In this document: in pieces, positions 53,591-63,158 of the stretch
Layout: the number at the start of each line of letters is the position of its first letter
How positions within the stretch are numbered: the first letter of the stretch is position 1
DNA from: Calothrix sp. NIES-2100
GTDB taxonomy: Bacteria > Cyanobacteriota > Cyanobacteriia > Cyanobacteriales > Nostocaceae
DNA length: 64,000 bases
Direction: 5' to 3'
Assembly: GCF_002368195.1 (NCBI RefSeq)
Contig: NZ_AP018178.1
Location: forward strand, 8,886,645-8,950,644
Translations under genes and position numbers: made by a program
Notes under the pieces: model-generated
Databases searched by the model: none
The model's input: only the letters and a program-made list of their open reading frames with translations
What the model was told of the DNA's origin: nothing

Positions 53591-54256
53591 TCTTGTGTAC
53601 GGAAATCACCAGATAGCTGCAAACAGCACTTGATTATTTTTACTCGCTATCCAGAACCTGGGAAGACAAAAACCCGGCTGATACCTGCTTTAGGTGATTT
53701 GGGTGCTGCTAATCTCCAAAAGCAGATGACCGAATACACCATATTTCAGGTTAAAGAATTGCAAAAAACAACTGATATATCTTTTGAAGTGCGATTCGCA
53801 GGTGGAAATTTACAATTAATGCAAGATTGGCTGGGGTTGGATTTGCTGTACAAGTCTCAAGGCGAAGGGGATTTAGGCGATCGCATGGGGCGATCGCACT
53901 TTGAAGCTTTTCAATCGGGTATGGAACAAGTAATAATTATCGGCACAGATTGTCCTGGGGTGAATTCTGGGCTGCTAGCAACGGCTTTTGAGCAAGTACG
54001 CACCTGTGATGTTATCCTCGGCCCTGCAATTGATGGTGGCTATTATTTAATTGGTTTGCGTCACCTGATACCGAATTTATTCGCTAACATCGATTGGGGA
54101 ACTCCTCAAGTACTGCAACAAACTGTTAACATTGCTGAAAAACTGAATTTATCACAGATTTACTTGCCTGCTTTGAGTGATGTTGACTATCCAGAGGATT
54201 TACCAATTTGGCAACAAACTCTGGAGCAGGAATTTAGCAATTTTAGTAGTAAATGA
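53585..54256 (+). CDS. TIGR04282 / DUF2064 family nucleotidyl- or glycosyltransferase
   Basis: 223 residues from the ATG at 53585; the first dozen residues lie in or beside heptamer repeat and are probably non-native. Family blocks: LIIFTRYPEPGKTKTRLIPALGDLGAANLQKQM, LGDRMGRSHFEAF, VIIIGTDCPGVN and VILGPAIDGGYYLIGL (metal and nucleotide sites of a GT-A-like fold). Databases often name this group 'arsenosugar biosynthesis glycosyltransferase', but no arsenic gene is nearby. By position it could correspond to hpsI of the hps locus. The substrate is unknown. Confidence 0.8.
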   Translation: MDSCVRKSPDSCKQHLIIFTRYPEPGKTKTRLIPALGDLGAANLQKQMTEYTIFQVKELQKTTDISFEVRFAGGNLQLMQDWLGLDLLYKSQGEGDLGDRMGRSHFEAFQSGMEQVIIIGTDCPGVNSGLLATAFEQVRTCDVILGPAIDGGYYLIGLRHLIPNLFANIDWGTPQVLQQTVNIAEKLNLSQIYLPALSDVDYPEDLPIWQQTLEQEFSNFSSK

Positions 54257-54722
54257 TACTAAAATTTGGGTATAGAGACGTTAAATAAAACTTTTCTATA
54301 ATTTATCAGTGTTTTAAAACACTAAGTAAATTCTGAGGACACCCAGGAGGACAGATGCTACTGTGGTGTAGTTTCTATGTCAAAAGGCAGAAAACTACAA
54401 GCAGGGATCTGGAAGACCTCTCTAAATCTCTCTTCTACCTCTCCCTAACTTTCTCCTACCAGGAGAGGGTAAAGGAGCAGCTTTGATTATTAGAGAGATT
54501 TTGAACCTTACCCGCGATCGCGTCCATCAAAGGTTAGGAGGTTAGGCTTTTCGTAGGCTTTTCCACATGAGGTGAAAAGTCAGATGGCTAATCAAGCGTT
54601 GGTATTCTGTAATTTTGTTGCATCTGCCTTTTGTTGCCATATAACGAGTAAGGTTATGGGAACAATATTCAAGTAACTTGAAATAGGACAATCACTCTAA
54701 TTTATCAAAAGACCGAACAACT
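54257..54722. other. Intergenic region
   Basis: 466 bp with inverted tracts (for example CTCTCC...GGAGAG at 54440-54468 and AAATCTCTC / GAGAGATTT at 54424-54514), but no ORF or RNA gene I can support. The tracts resemble dispersed repeats. Confidence 0.4.
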
Positions 54723-55565
54723 ATGGTGAACCGTTTTACTTCTGCAAGCACAGCCCTGACATTAAAAGTCGTGGGCATCATCTTAATTTTGTCCTTTTTG
54801 TTAGATTTTTTGCTGCTGTTGTTTCCCTTTCAACCAACTGATCGAGGATGGCAAATCAATTTGGCAACAAATCTTGTAGATCGAGGAATTGTGCCTTTGG
54901 TAGGTTTAGGGATACTGTTTGCTGCACATTGGATTGAGAGCGCTAGTGATAGCGATCGCTCACCAAGTTTAGATTTAAGATTTCCAGTCCTGGTACTATC
55001 AAGTATCTTGGGTTTGTTGTTCTTGCTAATTTTTCCACTGCATCTTAATAATGTGAATCTAGCTAAAAATGAAACAGTAAATAAAATTGAGCAAGATGCA
55101 GAACAGGCAGAAAAGCAAATCAACAATCAGCTATCGCAATTGCAAGCACAATTGAATACAGATCAAGGAAAAGCTCAGCTACAACAGGCGAGGAATCAAA
55201 CCAAAGATCAGTTGACTGCCATTCTTAAAGACGATCAAAAATACAAGCAAGCACTGGAAAGTCCGCAAATTCCCCCAGCTGTAAAAGAGATACTCAAGAA
55301 AGCTAAAGCAGATCCCAAAGAGCTTGATAAAGCTATTGAAAAACAAACAGATATTGAGGGATTACGTAATCAACAAATAAGCCAAGTCCGCCAACGTAAG
55401 GAAGAAGCTGAACAACAAGCTAGAGACAACGCTTGGAAATCTGGACTGCGAACTGGGATTAGCAGTTTACTTTTATCAATCGGTTACATAATCATCGGCT
55501 GGACAGGATTAAAAGGGATGGGTACTTTACAAAGTGGTGGACGCAAAACTCCTGCACCACGTTAA
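54723..55565 (+). CDS. hpsJ: HpsJ-like membrane protein
   Basis: 280 residues with four hydrophobic helices: about 14-38, 50-68, 85-106 and 245-265. Between helix 3 and helix 4 lies a charged coiled-coil region (NKIEQDAEQAEKQINNQL...KQRKEEAEQQARDNAW). The pattern matches the HpsJ family as I remember it, although no catalytic motif exists to confirm this. It sits between two glycosyltransferase-like genes downstream of hpsA-H, the position of hpsJ. Function unknown; perhaps it organises the polysaccharide synthesis complex in the membrane. Confidence 0.6.
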   Translation: MVNRFTSASTALTLKVVGIILILSFLLDFLLLLFPFQPTDRGWQINLATNLVDRGIVPLVGLGILFAAHWIESASDSDRSPSLDLRFPVLVLSSILGLLFLLIFPLHLNNVNLAKNETVNKIEQDAEQAEKQINNQLSQLQAQLNTDQGKAQLQQARNQTKDQLTAILKDDQKYKQALESPQIPPAVKEILKKAKADPKELDKAIEKQTDIEGLRNQQISQVRQRKEEAEQQARDNAWKSGLRTGISSLLLSIGYIIIGWTGLKGMGTLQSGGRKTPAPR

Positions 55566-55567
55566 GT

Positions 55568-55632
55568 AATTTGTCATTTGTCATTTGTCCTCCTTGTCTT
55601 CCTTGTCTTCCTTGTCCCCCTTCCCTTCCCTT
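55568..55632. repeat. STRR arrays
   Basis: TCATTTG units (55572-55586), then CCTTGTCTT-type pyrimidine units (55590-55620), placed immediately before the next gene. They also extend the upstream open frame falsely. Confidence 0.8.
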
Positions 55633-55635
55633 TGC

Positions 55636-56529
55636 ATGTTTTCAATTTACATTCTGACATATAACGAAGAATTAGATATTGCTGCATGTATAGAGTCAGC
55701 GATGCGATCGGATGACATTATTGTTGTAGACTCATGCAGTAGCGATCGCACTGTAGAAATCGCCAACTCCTATCCGATCCGTGTCGTTCAACATCCTTTT
55801 GAGAGTCATGGCCGCCAACGTACTTGGATGCTAGAATCTATTTTGCCAAAGCATGAATGGGTTTATATTCTAGAAGCCGATGAGCGCATGACACCGGAAC
55901 TGTTTGCAGAATGTGAACAAGCAATTGTGCATCCAGATTACATTGGCTACTACGTTGCTGAACGTGTTATGTTCATGAATCGTTGGATTCGCTACAGTAC
56001 CCAATATCCGCGTTACCAAATGCGCCTTTTTCGTCATGGTCAAGTTTGGTTTACAGACTACGGTCATACTGAGCGAGAAGTTTGTAACGGTACAACCAGC
56101 TTTTTAAAAGCAACTTACCCTCATTACACCTGTAGCAAAGGCTTGAGTCGTTGGATTGAAAAGCACAACCGTTATTCTACTGATGAAGCGACAGAAACAT
56201 TGCATCAAATAGAACAAGGTAGCGTTAAATGGCGAAATTTATTTTTTGGTAAATCAGAAGTAGAAAGACGCCGCGCCTTAAAAGACTTATCTTTACGGTT
56301 ACCTGGTAGACCATTGATCCGCTTCTTCTATATGTATTTTTTATTAGGTGGGTTTTTAGATGGACGCGCCGGTATTGCTTGGTGTACATTACAGGCATTT
56401 TACGAATATTTAATTTTACTCAAGGTTTGGGAAATGAAACACATGCCCGTAACCACCCTAGATACACAATCCTCTGTTCCTGAAAAAAATACAGAGGCTG
56501 ATAATGCAGCTTCCATAAAGTTAATTTAA
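55636..56529 (+). CDS. Family 2 glycosyltransferase (HpsK candidate)
   Basis: 297 residues from the ATG at 55636 (MFSIYILTYNEELDIAACIESA); the longer frame from 55585 only translates the repeat into SLSSLSS. Motifs: YILTYNEELDIAACIESAM, DIIVVDSCSSDRTVEIA and the metal site VYILEADERMTPEL. A C-terminal stretch (IRFFYMYFLLGGFLDGRAG) resembles the WaaE/KdtX-like subgroup. Following HpsJ it may correspond to hpsK, but I give no symbol. It would add a sugar to the hormogonium polysaccharide or to a lipid carrier. Confidence 0.8.
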   Translation: MFSIYILTYNEELDIAACIESAMRSDDIIVVDSCSSDRTVEIANSYPIRVVQHPFESHGRQRTWMLESILPKHEWVYILEADERMTPELFAECEQAIVHPDYIGYYVAERVMFMNRWIRYSTQYPRYQMRLFRHGQVWFTDYGHTEREVCNGTTSFLKATYPHYTCSKGLSRWIEKHNRYSTDEATETLHQIEQGSVKWRNLFFGKSEVERRRALKDLSLRLPGRPLIRFFYMYFLLGGFLDGRAGIAWCTLQAFYEYLILLKVWEMKHMPVTTLDTQSSVPEKNTEADNAASIKLI

Positions 56530-57085
56530 AAAAAGTTATTTGCTGAGATAGTTTCAGGAGATGAGGAAACAGTTTTTCCCTTGTCTTCTTTTTTCTGCTT
56601 ATGCACCTATATGTCGATATTTACAGCCTCAGTGTCAGAACTGAGCAGTTCTTTGTGGTGAACTTAATATTTTTACAGAGTTTTATCAGAAAATTTTGCA
56701 GGCTGAGTTGACTTGGTTACAAGCAAAAACGGCTATTTAGACTGTCTGCTAAGAATTTTAGCAACATTAAGCTGCTTGTGCTGATGGACGTTAACATTAG
56801 TATAACCACAATACTTGCAACAATCATTTACAAGTCTGATAAAGAAAAGTAACATCATCTGAGACGAATAACTGCAATTTAAGAAAAGTTGTGTTTGATT
56901 CACCCATAAGCTAATTAAGCTCATGTGATGGGGGAAAAATTTAGATTTCCGACAAGGAACGCGTCTGTTCCCAGCTGTGGCTAAGCTGTCAGTGGAGACA
57001 GCTACTTGTGGTAGCTTGTGCTTCAAGTAATGTCTCCTTTGGTTGACGTATATGTTTTACGAGCCTAAAAAAGGAGAATAGGGAT
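56530..57085. other. Intergenic region
   Basis: 556 bp, AT-rich in the middle. I see no gene, no heptamer array and no strong hairpin. A minus frame at 56733-57026 is not coding-like. Confidence 0.4.
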
Positions 57086-57799
57086 TTGGTAATCAATCGC
57101 TTAAAACAGGACTTAAAAAATGACCTGATTGCTGGATTGTTAGTTGTAATTCCACTCGCGACTACAATCTGGCTAACTATTACCATTGCTAATTGGGTCA
57201 TCAACTTTCTTACCCAAGTTCCCAAACAACTGAATCCCTTTGAAGGATTGCATCCTATACTAGTAAATATACTGAATTTGGTAGTGGGACTAGCTGTACC
57301 ACTATTGGGTATTTTGTTGATTGGCTTGATGGCTCGCAATATTGTGGGGCGCTGGTTGCTAGATTTTGGCGAGCAAGTTTTGCAGGCGATTCCCTTAGCC
57401 GGACAGGTATACAAAACGCTAAAGCAGCTTTTAGAAACGCTGCTCAAAGATTCTCCCGGAAAATTTCGGCGGGTAATTTTGCTAGAGTATCCGAGGCGAG
57501 GAGTGTGGGCGATCGCTTTTGTCACAGGCATAATTAGCAGTGAGATTCAAGCCCAGATGTCTCGTCCGATGTTGAGCGTTTTTATCCCGACTACTCCCAA
57601 CCCCACTACAGGATGGTACGCAATAGTTCCTGAAGATGAGGTGGTGAACTTGTCAATGTCGATAGAAGATGCCTTTAAAATCGTAGTTTCTGGTGGTATT
57701 GTCGCCCCCAATACCCTGTTGCCAACCTTAGAAACAAATTCGCAGGTCATCCCTATGGGAGAAAATTTAAATCATTCCGACAAAGTTACAAGCAAATAG
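57086..57799 (+). CDS. DUF502 membrane protein
   Basis: 237 residues. It starts at TTG 57086 (translated Met), supported by AAGGAGA at 57071-57077. Two helices (about 15-40 and 60-85) flank a short loop. The DUF502 hallmarks then follow: GQVYKTLKQLLETLL, FRRVILLEYPRRGVWAIAFVTG, SVFIPTTPNPTTGWYAIVPEDEVVNLSMSIEDAFKIVVSGG. Function is unknown; plant homologues (COV/LCV) take part in vascular patterning and vacuolar sorting. Transcribed towards nusB and ftsY, but separated from nusB by 540 bp of repeats. Confidence 0.9.
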   Translation: MVINRLKQDLKNDLIAGLLVVIPLATTIWLTITIANWVINFLTQVPKQLNPFEGLHPILVNILNLVVGLAVPLLGILLIGLMARNIVGRWLLDFGEQVLQAIPLAGQVYKTLKQLLETLLKDSPGKFRRVILLEYPRRGVWAIAFVTGIISSEIQAQMSRPMLSVFIPTTPNPTTGWYAIVPEDEVVNLSMSIEDAFKIVVSGGIVAPNTLLPTLETNSQVIPMGENLNHSDKVTSK

Positions 57800-58340
57800 A
57801 TAATATAGTTGTCTGTTCGTGCGAAAATCTACTGACTTCTAACTTAAAAATGGGCATGGGGTATGGGGGAGCCACTGCGTTGTCCGGGTTTCCCGGCTTG
57901 TTCGCGCAGCGTCTCCCCGAGTGAGAAGCAAGTGGCGTCATTGGGCATGGGAAAAACAGATTTTTCTGCTTGATTGTGCCAAAACCTAGCGTGAAAGACT
58001 AGCTTGAAAATAGGGGCTAGGGAAGGGCTAGGGGATTAAGGAAGACAAGTCCAGACCATTTATCTTGGTAGAGTTTCCCGGAGCAGGCGACGGGCGTTAG
58101 CGACGTTCGCGTAGCGTCTCCCCTTGGGAGAAGGAGCGTCAGCCGAAGGGAGGACAAATAACTGTTACCTATTACCTTATTGACGACTGACAACTGTAGG
58201 GGCATCTTCACAGATATCTAAGTTGATCAACGATGATCTCAAGAAACCCGCCCCTACTGACAACTGACAACTGACAACGACAACTGACAACTGACAACTG
58301 ACAACTGACAACTGACAATAATTAATCCAAAGTTACTTTT
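57800..58340. repeat. Repeat-filled region between DUF502 gene and nusB
   Basis: It contains a palindromic module GCCACT...AGTGGC (57871-57936) with TTCGCGCAGCGTCTCC inside and a related module GTTCGCGTAGCGTCTCC (58103-58119). A GTAGGGGC / GCCCCTAC pair bounds 58197-58257. A clear heptamer array (ACAACTG, 58255-58318) ends before nusB. No coding sequence is supported. Confidence 0.7.
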
Positions 58341-58970
58341 ATGCAAGACCGTAAACCCCAGCAACTGGCTCGTGAATTAGCGCTGTTAAGCCTCAGCCAG
58401 CTACCAGTCAACCCCAAGAAACTGACAGAGGAACAACTTCCCAAGTTAGTACTAGCAGCAGTACGCACCCTGCGATCGGAAGTTCAAGATACTTTGGATA
58501 ACGCGGCGGGTGAATTGCAACGCAGTCACGATCGCATTTTAAGTAGTCAAACTCGTGCTTCTGACATTAATACTGCCAGAACAATGCTGCAAGAAGCGAT
58601 CGCATACACGCAAACAGCAATCAATAAACTAGGTGCAGCAGTAGAGTTCCCGGAATTGATTCAGCTCGCAAATCAAGACAAGACAGTCAGTAGATACGCT
58701 ATCGAAATTGTCAAGACAGTCAGCGAAGAACGAAATGCGATCGATGAACAAATTACCGCTGCACTAGTAGATTGGCAAGTCGCTCGCCTCGCCCAAATCG
58801 ACCGGGATATTCTGCGAATTGCGGTGGCAGAAATGCTATTTTTAGGCTTGCCTGATAGTGTCGCCATCAACGAAGCGGTGGAACTAGCTAAACGCTACAG
58901 CGGCGATGAAGGTCATCGGTTTATTAATGGTGTTCTGCGCCGATTTACAGAACAAAAAAAGACTGCCTGA
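58341..58970 (+). CDS. nusB: Transcription antitermination factor NusB
   Basis: 209 residues. The C-terminal NusB core (about 120-205) shows DEQITAALVDWQVARLAQIDRDILRIAVAEMLFL, then VAINEAVELAKRYSGDEGHRFINGVLRR, the signature block. An N-terminal ARELALLSLSQLP matches the first helix. Between them is an extra ~60-residue helical insertion, as in other cyanobacterial NusB proteins, which makes it longer than the ~140-residue E. coli form. It binds boxA RNA with NusE in rRNA antitermination. ftsY follows 150 bp downstream. Confidence 0.93.
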   Translation: MQDRKPQQLARELALLSLSQLPVNPKKLTEEQLPKLVLAAVRTLRSEVQDTLDNAAGELQRSHDRILSSQTRASDINTARTMLQEAIAYTQTAINKLGAAVEFPELIQLANQDKTVSRYAIEIVKTVSEERNAIDEQITAALVDWQVARLAQIDRDILRIAVAEMLFLGLPDSVAINEAVELAKRYSGDEGHRFINGVLRRFTEQKKTA

Positions 58971-59119
58971 TGCCTATGGGTGTTAAGTTGTGAGTTAAGA
59001 GTGAGAAGTGAGGAGTGAGGACATCCTGGCGGTTTTCACACCAAAAAAAAGTCAGGAGTTAAATTACACTCATAACTGATAACTCATACTTAACATAACA
59101 ACTAATATTAGTAGCTGCA

Positions 59120-60808
59120 ATGGTTTTTAATTGGTTCCGCCGTCAATATAACGAATCCTCTGAGCTTCCCGCCGAACAACAGCAGGGAGAAACTCTTCCT
59201 ACCCAAGAACCCCAACCAGAAACAGCCGAACCGTCAACGCCAACAGCAGATACCGCACCGGAGACAGCGGCAGATTTGTTGGCTTTTGCTAAAGCTGCTT
59301 ACAAAAATATTCAGCAAAAACAGCAATCCCAAGCAGTTGAGCCAGAGTCAGCAGCAGAGGTGGAAATTGAAACTGCACAATCAGTAGCATCACCACAAGT
59401 AGATGCTACTGTTAGCCAAACAATTGCAGAAGAATCTGCGGAAGTTACAGAAGCCACACCAAGTTTAGAACTTGAGGCAACTGTTACGCCTACAACTGCT
59501 GAGGAATTATCTGTTACAGACGAAGAAAGTACAGCTACTTCTGTTGAAGAAATTACGGCAACGCCAGATGTCGTCAGCCCAGAATTAACTGTGAGTGAGG
59601 TAGAACCAGAAGCGGAGGTAACACAGCCAACAGCACCAGCAAACTTATCCTTTTTAGAACGGGCGGCGGCGGAACGCCAAGCGAAGCAGGAAAGGCTGAT
59701 AGCTAATGCTATCGAAGTATCAGAACCGGAAATAGTACAACCAGTAGCTACTACCGCCACCACCGCCACACCAGAAACCACAGAACAAATTACTGGACTG
59801 GATTTTGATGAAGGGTTTGTTTGGTCAGCAGAAATCTTAGCAGCCCAAGGTAGGCGGGCAGAAGATGTTTCCATTGAAGAAATTACCTGGCTGAAAAAGT
59901 TACGCCAAGGCTTAGACAAAACCCGACGGAGCATACTCAACCAACTTAAGTCAATTGTTGGTCAAGGGCCGCTCAACCAAGCGGCTGTAGCAGAAATCGA
60001 AGCCTTGCTTCTCCAAGCTGATGTGGGTGTGGAAGCTACAGATTTAATTATTAATTCCCTACAGAAAAAACTGCGAGAAGAAGTGACTCCCCCAGAGGAG
60101 GCGATCGCTTACCTCAAAAAAATTCTCCGGGATATGCTGGATAATCCAGTACAAAAAAATTACAAACCTTCCTTTGCTCCAGAAAAGGAAACCCTGAATA
60201 TTTGGTTGATCACAGGCGTTAATGGTGCAGGTAAAACTACGACTATCGGTAAAATCGCTCACCTCGCCCAAAAATCAGGTTATAAATGCTTGATTGGTGC
60301 AGCTGATACTTTCCGCGCTGCTGCTGTGGAACAGGTAAAAGTATGGGGGAGTCGCAGTGGTGTAGAAGTAATCTCAAACCCTGGTAAAAATACTGACCCG
60401 GCTGCCGTGGTATTTGATGCGATCGCCGCAGCTCAAGCTAGAGAAACTGAATTACTTTTAGTTGATACCGCCGGACGCTTGCAAAATAAGAAAAACTTAA
60501 TGGACGAACTCACTAAAATTCGGCGGATTATTGACAAGAAAGCCCCTAATGCTAAAGTAGAATCGCTTCTGGTTCTAGACTCCACTTTAGGTCAAAATGG
60601 ATTGCGACAAGCAGAAGTATTTTCCCAAGCTGCCCAACTCAGCGGCGTGGTATTAACTAAGCTAGATGGTACTGCCAAAGGAGGTGTAGCGCTTGCTGTC
60701 GTCCAGCAACTAGGTTTACCAATTCGCTTTATTGGTGCTGGTGAAGGAATTGAGGATCTACGTCCTTTTTCTAGCTACGAGTTTGTCGAAGCACTCTTGA
60801 GTGGCTGA
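59120..60808 (+). CDS. ftsY: Signal recognition particle receptor FtsY
   Basis: 562 residues. The N-terminal ~245 residues form a low-complexity acidic extension rich in Glu, Ala, Thr and Val (membrane-binding A domain). The NG GTPase follows: P-loop GVNGAGKTTTIGKIAHLAQ, DTFRAAAVEQ, DTAGRLQNKKNLMDEL, TKLDGTAKGG and the final FIGAGEGIEDLRPF. It is the SRP receptor that docks ribosomes at the thylakoid and plasma membranes. The acidic extension is longer than in E. coli in its repetitive part. It follows nusB on the same strand. Confidence 0.96.
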   Translation: MVFNWFRRQYNESSELPAEQQQGETLPTQEPQPETAEPSTPTADTAPETAADLLAFAKAAYKNIQQKQQSQAVEPESAAEVEIETAQSVASPQVDATVSQTIAEESAEVTEATPSLELEATVTPTTAEELSVTDEESTATSVEEITATPDVVSPELTVSEVEPEAEVTQPTAPANLSFLERAAAERQAKQERLIANAIEVSEPEIVQPVATTATTATPETTEQITGLDFDEGFVWSAEILAAQGRRAEDVSIEEITWLKKLRQGLDKTRRSILNQLKSIVGQGPLNQAAVAEIEALLLQADVGVEATDLIINSLQKKLREEVTPPEEAIAYLKKILRDMLDNPVQKNYKPSFAPEKETLNIWLITGVNGAGKTTTIGKIAHLAQKSGYKCLIGAADTFRAAAVEQVKVWGSRSGVEVISNPGKNTDPAAVVFDAIAAAQARETELLLVDTAGRLQNKKNLMDELTKIRRIIDKKAPNAKVESLLVLDSTLGQNGLRQAEVFSQAAQLSGVVLTKLDGTAKGGVALAVVQQLGLPIRFIGAGEGIEDLRPFSSYEFVEALLSG

Positions 60809-61654
60809 TTTCAAATTTTGCCGTGAAGATTTGTCTTTTGCTAACTCATAGATTTAGCACTGATTACCCTTGTGCGATCGCCACAGTTCTGGCACCATTG
60901 TCAATCATAGTAAGGGTTCCCTACCGCGTAGCCTATTTACTAACGAAGTACCGCAAACAGCATAATTTCAAAAATCATGAGTTTTTGCGAAACTTTGTCC
61001 GACTTTTGCTAGAATTCTACTCTAATACTGCATTTTTAACTCCCTCATCAAGGGAGTTGCAAGGTCTTAGATCCCCGGCTTTTTCAAGAAGTCGGGGATC
61101 TGTTAGGCATTAAACTAGATCAAAAACAACTGACAGGCTTTGCATAGTAAATCAATCAACCATTGGCAATGTCTCCAACCCTAGCCAAAAGGTACTGACG
61201 AATTACAAATTACGAACTCCGCACAGCGTCTTTTGTCATAGTATTCTCTTTGATATCTCCACCCTCTGGAAGTAGCTTATACCCCTAGACCCCCAGACCC
61301 CTCACCCCGATAAATGAAGCTGACAACGTAATATATTATTTTCCTGATGAAGGATTTTTCAGTCGCAAGAGATATAACTGAGTAATTACGTTATGAAAAA
61401 ATCACAAGTTTGCTAGTATCTACAAGAAATAGCTGATTTTGACCCAGTAGTTTCTGAGTCAGGATACATTCTTTAAAATTACTGTCTTTAGTAACAAATA
61501 TAATAAGCCAATGCAATACTTATATAATTCCGGTCTTACGTCTTTCTACTCTTGCTAAAATGACAAATCTTATCCCAATATGGTTTAGCAATGCCAAAAG
61601 CAAGAGATTAATCAGTAATCGAAAGTTTGCCTATCTTAAAATGCAATAGTACCT
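60809..61654. other. Intergenic region with hairpins
   Basis: 846 bp. Two inverted repeats stand out: AACTCCCT/AGGGAGTT (about 61038-61058) and AGATCCCCGGCTT...CGGGGATCT (61069-61101). The second resembles the dispersed AGATCCCCGAC repeat of Nostocales and may stop ftsY transcripts. A plus frame (60823-61113) crosses both hairpins and is not coding-like. The final 300 bp are AT-rich leader of the phosphatase gene. Confidence 0.5.
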
Positions 61655-63046
61655 GTGCCTGTGTCTCAACTCCCCTCTCAACCCACTGACAGTAATAGTA
61701 GTGCTGCACCGGATGTAACTCCTGTCGTAGCACTCAAAGAACTTGTGTCAAGGCTGCACCGGGAACAGAACAAAATTCAGGATTTGTTAAGTTCTTTAGG
61801 ATTTGCCCTCAGAAGTTTCAATAATTTAAATCAATTTTTGGAGCTGATTCCGCTGATGGCAACTAGAGTTACAGATGGGGACGGCAGCGCCCTATTTCTC
61901 TATAAACCTAACGGTCAAGTCAGATTAGAACAACTACACTGGCAAGATAGCGGACAGCGTCGGAATATTCGTAAAGCCTTAGAAACAGCTACCAGTCAAA
62001 TCACACTTTTGCCAAATACTGCCCCTCTTGCAACTGCCACAGGGATTTTAGACGATCAGATGCATCGTTATTTGGGGCCAGATGTGCAAATATTTGGCAC
62101 TGCTATTTTGGTAAAACATACAGAACGAGGATGGCTATATGTTTTAAGCCGCGATCCAGAATATAGTTGGACAGAAACTAGACAAAAGTTAGTCCGGTTA
62201 GTGGCAGATCAAACCGCAGTAGCGATTGAAAACGATGAACTAGCAGTAGAACTCAAGAAAAAAGAACGCTTAGATCAAGAATTAGAAATTGGTGCAGAAA
62301 TTCAACGGCGACTCTTACCACGCCAATGTCCCATTGTTCCCGGTGCAGTCTTAGCTGCAAGGTGTAAACCAGCTAATCGTGTTGGTGGAGATTATTACGA
62401 TTTTATTCCCACAAATCAAAATCAGATTCAAATCCACAATAAAATTGGTTTAGAAACTGGGCCTTTGGGTTTAGTAATTGGGGATGTCATGGGTAAAGGT
62501 GTCCCCGCCGGATTGATTATGACAATGATGCGGGGAATGTTACGAGGAGAAGTATTGCATGGTAATTCTCCTTCCAAGATTCTGCAAAATTTAAATCGAG
62601 TCATGTATGCGGATTTAGAAAATTCTCACCGCTTTGTGACGCTATTTTATTCAGAATTTAATCCCCAAACCCGCATTTTATCTTACAGTAATGCTGCACA
62701 TAATCCGCCCTTGTGGTGGCACGCAGCCACAAAAACTGTAACCAGATTAGATACTCTGGGAATGTTAATAGGTTTAGATGCGAATAGTCAATATGAAGAT
62801 GCCCAGGCACAATTAGAACCTGGGGATACAGTTATTTACTATACAGATGGCTTAACTGATGCCGCAGCTGCCGGTGGCGATCGCTTCGACGAAGAAAACT
62901 TCGTTGCTAGCTTTAGTGCTGCTTGTAGATATTGTGATGGCCCAGAAGAAATTGTTGATTACCTCTTTGACCAAGTACAGCAATTCATCGGTGATGATAA
63001 ACAAAACACCGATGATATGACACTTGTGGTTTTACAAATTAAATAG
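61655..63046 (+). CDS. GAF + PP2C (SpoIIE/RsbU-type) serine/threonine phosphatase
   Basis: 463 residues starting at GTG 61655. A coiled stretch (about 25-50) leads to a GAF-like sensor (about 50-195: NLNQFLELIPLMATRVTDGDGSALFLY...LVRLVADQTAVAIENDEL), then a linker helix and the PPM domain (about 220-462). Metal-binding motifs are present: RVGGDYYDF, LVIGDVMGKGVPAGLIM, YYTDGLTDA and TDDMTLVVLQ. It would dephosphorylate an anti-anti-sigma or similar partner in response to a signal sensed by GAF. No anti-sigma factor is next to it. Confidence 0.92.
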   Translation: MPVSQLPSQPTDSNSSAAPDVTPVVALKELVSRLHREQNKIQDLLSSLGFALRSFNNLNQFLELIPLMATRVTDGDGSALFLYKPNGQVRLEQLHWQDSGQRRNIRKALETATSQITLLPNTAPLATATGILDDQMHRYLGPDVQIFGTAILVKHTERGWLYVLSRDPEYSWTETRQKLVRLVADQTAVAIENDELAVELKKKERLDQELEIGAEIQRRLLPRQCPIVPGAVLAARCKPANRVGGDYYDFIPTNQNQIQIHNKIGLETGPLGLVIGDVMGKGVPAGLIMTMMRGMLRGEVLHGNSPSKILQNLNRVMYADLENSHRFVTLFYSEFNPQTRILSYSNAAHNPPLWWHAATKTVTRLDTLGMLIGLDANSQYEDAQAQLEPGDTVIYYTDGLTDAAAAGGDRFDEENFVASFSAACRYCDGPEEIVDYLFDQVQQFIGDDKQNTDDMTLVVLQIK

Positions 63047-63158
63047 TCAATGGTCAATGGTCAATGGTCAATGGTCAATGGTCAATGGTCAAAAAATTTT
63101 AAATTCTGGACTATTGACTCTGGACTATTGACTCTGGACTATTGACTATTGACCAATA
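63047..63158. repeat. STRR arrays
   Basis: Six or more AATGGTC heptamers (63049-63092), then TGGACTATTGACTC units (63107-63155), between the convergent phosphatase and DUF2278 genes. Confidence 0.9.

Noticed and set aside
55585..55635. Longer N-terminus for the glycosyltransferase after hpsJ.
   Set aside because: The residues SLSSLSSLS come from the pyrimidine heptamer array.
60823..61113. 96-codon frame after ftsY.
   Set aside because: It crosses two perfect hairpin repeats, so the translation is of repeat DNA.
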